In this document: positions 63,125 through 64,000 of the stretch, one piece after another
Position numbering within the stretch: the first letter of the stretch is position 1
Layout: the number at the start of each line of letters is the position of its first letter
From: Adineta ricciae
Lineage: Eukaryota; Rotifera; Eurotatoria; Adinetida; Adinetidae
Assembly (NCBI GenBank): GCA_905250025.1
Contig: CAJNOJ010000025.1
Location: forward strand, 525,632-589,631
Length of the DNA stretch: 64,000 nucleotides
Reading direction: 5' to 3'
The notes under the pieces: model-generated
Told to the model about the DNA's origin: nothing
What the model saw: the letters and a program-made list of their open reading frames with translations, nothing else
Databases searched by the model: none
Made by a program: the position numbers and the translations under genes

Positions 63125-64000
63125 CCCGAACAAGGATAGTTTAACGACAGTAACCCCTGTAATCACTCGAGCGTATATCAGAGAGACATTTCTTTTTTTT
63201 AGTTGACGCTGGAAAATAATTTTTTATTTTTTTTTCTCCTTCTATTTCGTAAACACCGCTTGTTTACCACCGATACATAACCGCCAATCAATCCATGTAT
63301 TTGGTTAATTACGTCGTCTCCTTGTGGTAAATTTCTACCACCTCAGCAACCTACGGATAGCAAAAAAAATGCAAAATTTCTCTCTCTCTGTCTCTCTCTT
63401 CTCTTTTTTATTTCATTCGAAATATTTTCTGCTCAAAAACGAAAGAGGAGAATACTAATAAAAAAAAATGTTTATAATGCAAAATATAATCACCTCACAT
63501 CATATAACAATAGACCAAGGTTTTATGTATATCCACAGATACACTTGCTCTCTAATTCTTTCGTCGTATTATCGTATTTTGCCATACCTGTCATCGCTCA
63601 TCATATGATTGGGCATGTTATGATCATCAACAACATCAACAGGACAGCTACGTTTTATTATCCTATTTATTTTCGAAATCTGTCATATATACTTGTCAAT
63701 ATGTTGCATGTCTAACAGGGTAGTATTATGTAGCGAAGCACAGTCAATGCTTGCCAAGCCAAAAACGGCAATCAATCGATGATTGGGTTCAATATACACG
63801 GCGGCGCAATTACTAACCATACGACTCACTCGTCTGTATCTGGTCTAGGTGACACAGAAATACCATTAAGGTATTTTCATGTAAAAATCGGCATCAAAGC
63901 TTCCTTTTAATTGCCAAAATAATTCATAAACGGGTATATACAAGAAGATATTGTTAATAGGCACATTATTTTCTGAACAGACAAAAAAAGAGGATCAGTA
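63125..64000. other. Upstream region to window end
   Basis: Poly-T/poly-A runs and a CTCTCTCTC tract (63380-63402). No coding region is recognised. Confidence 0.45.

Overview
The window is animal nuclear DNA and most resembles a bdelloid rotifer. It is AT-rich and gene-dense. Nearly all introns are GT-AG and only about 45-65 nt long. The gene set is animal and ciliary: prolyl 4-hydroxylase, an SHB-type SH2 adaptor, Flattop, CCDC87, TTC39 and augmin. Two intronless genes of bacterial-type families (a monomeric sarcosine oxidase and a phytanoyl-CoA dioxygenase) lie among intron-rich neighbours, as is common in bdelloids. The species assignment is inference. I see no transposon ORF, CRISPR array, rRNA or convincing tRNA. 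There is one 42-base assembly gap.

Layout. 0-8 kb: PKA type II regulatory subunit (+, 5' part missing) facing a ZNF474-like C2HC protein (-), then an unrecognised Gln/Pro-rich ORF (+). 8.4-16.5 kb, minus strand: BTB protein, HAUS1-like augmin subunit, and a long YTHDC2/Bgcn-family DExH protein with decayed helicase motifs. 16.8-24 kb: DNAJC9 (+, divergent from the BTB gene), a small unknown (-), a calmodulin-like protein with a 6-nt microexon (+), a Ser-rich unknown (+), and the PHYH-type dioxygenase (+). 25-34 kb: prolyl 4-hydroxylase alpha (-) with two tandem 71-nt homologous exons, polyubiquitin (+), a small MGQ protein (-), and a USP16/45-like deubiquitinase (-). 34-47.6 kb: CCDC87, then TTC39 89 nt downstream (+), RRP1 (-), an SHB-type adaptor (+, gap inside), and Flattop/CFAP126 (+). 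47.7-50.8 kb, minus strand: three clustered genes, two with p25-alpha-like repeats. 51.4-60.8 kb, plus strand: CHMP7, carboxypeptidase A, RSL24D1, SDHAF1, TAMM41, sarcosine oxidase and dolichol kinase. SDHAF1 and TAMM41 overlap by one base (TAATG). 61.2-63 kb: a Gly/Ala/Ser-rich structural protein with an EF-hand at each end (-).

Themes. Cilium and microtubule genes recur (Flattop, CCDC87, ZNF474-like, p25-alpha-like, augmin). SDHAF1 and TAMM41 are both mitochondrial assembly or lipid factors. Several tight same-strand pairs have a strong 3' splice acceptor just before the downstream ATG, as expected if spliced-leader trans-splicing resolves short operons.

The best leads are the alternative P4HA exons, the degenerate YTHDC2/Bgcn-type protein, the TAATG gene overlap, the 6-nt microexon, and the EF-hand/glycine-rich structural protein.
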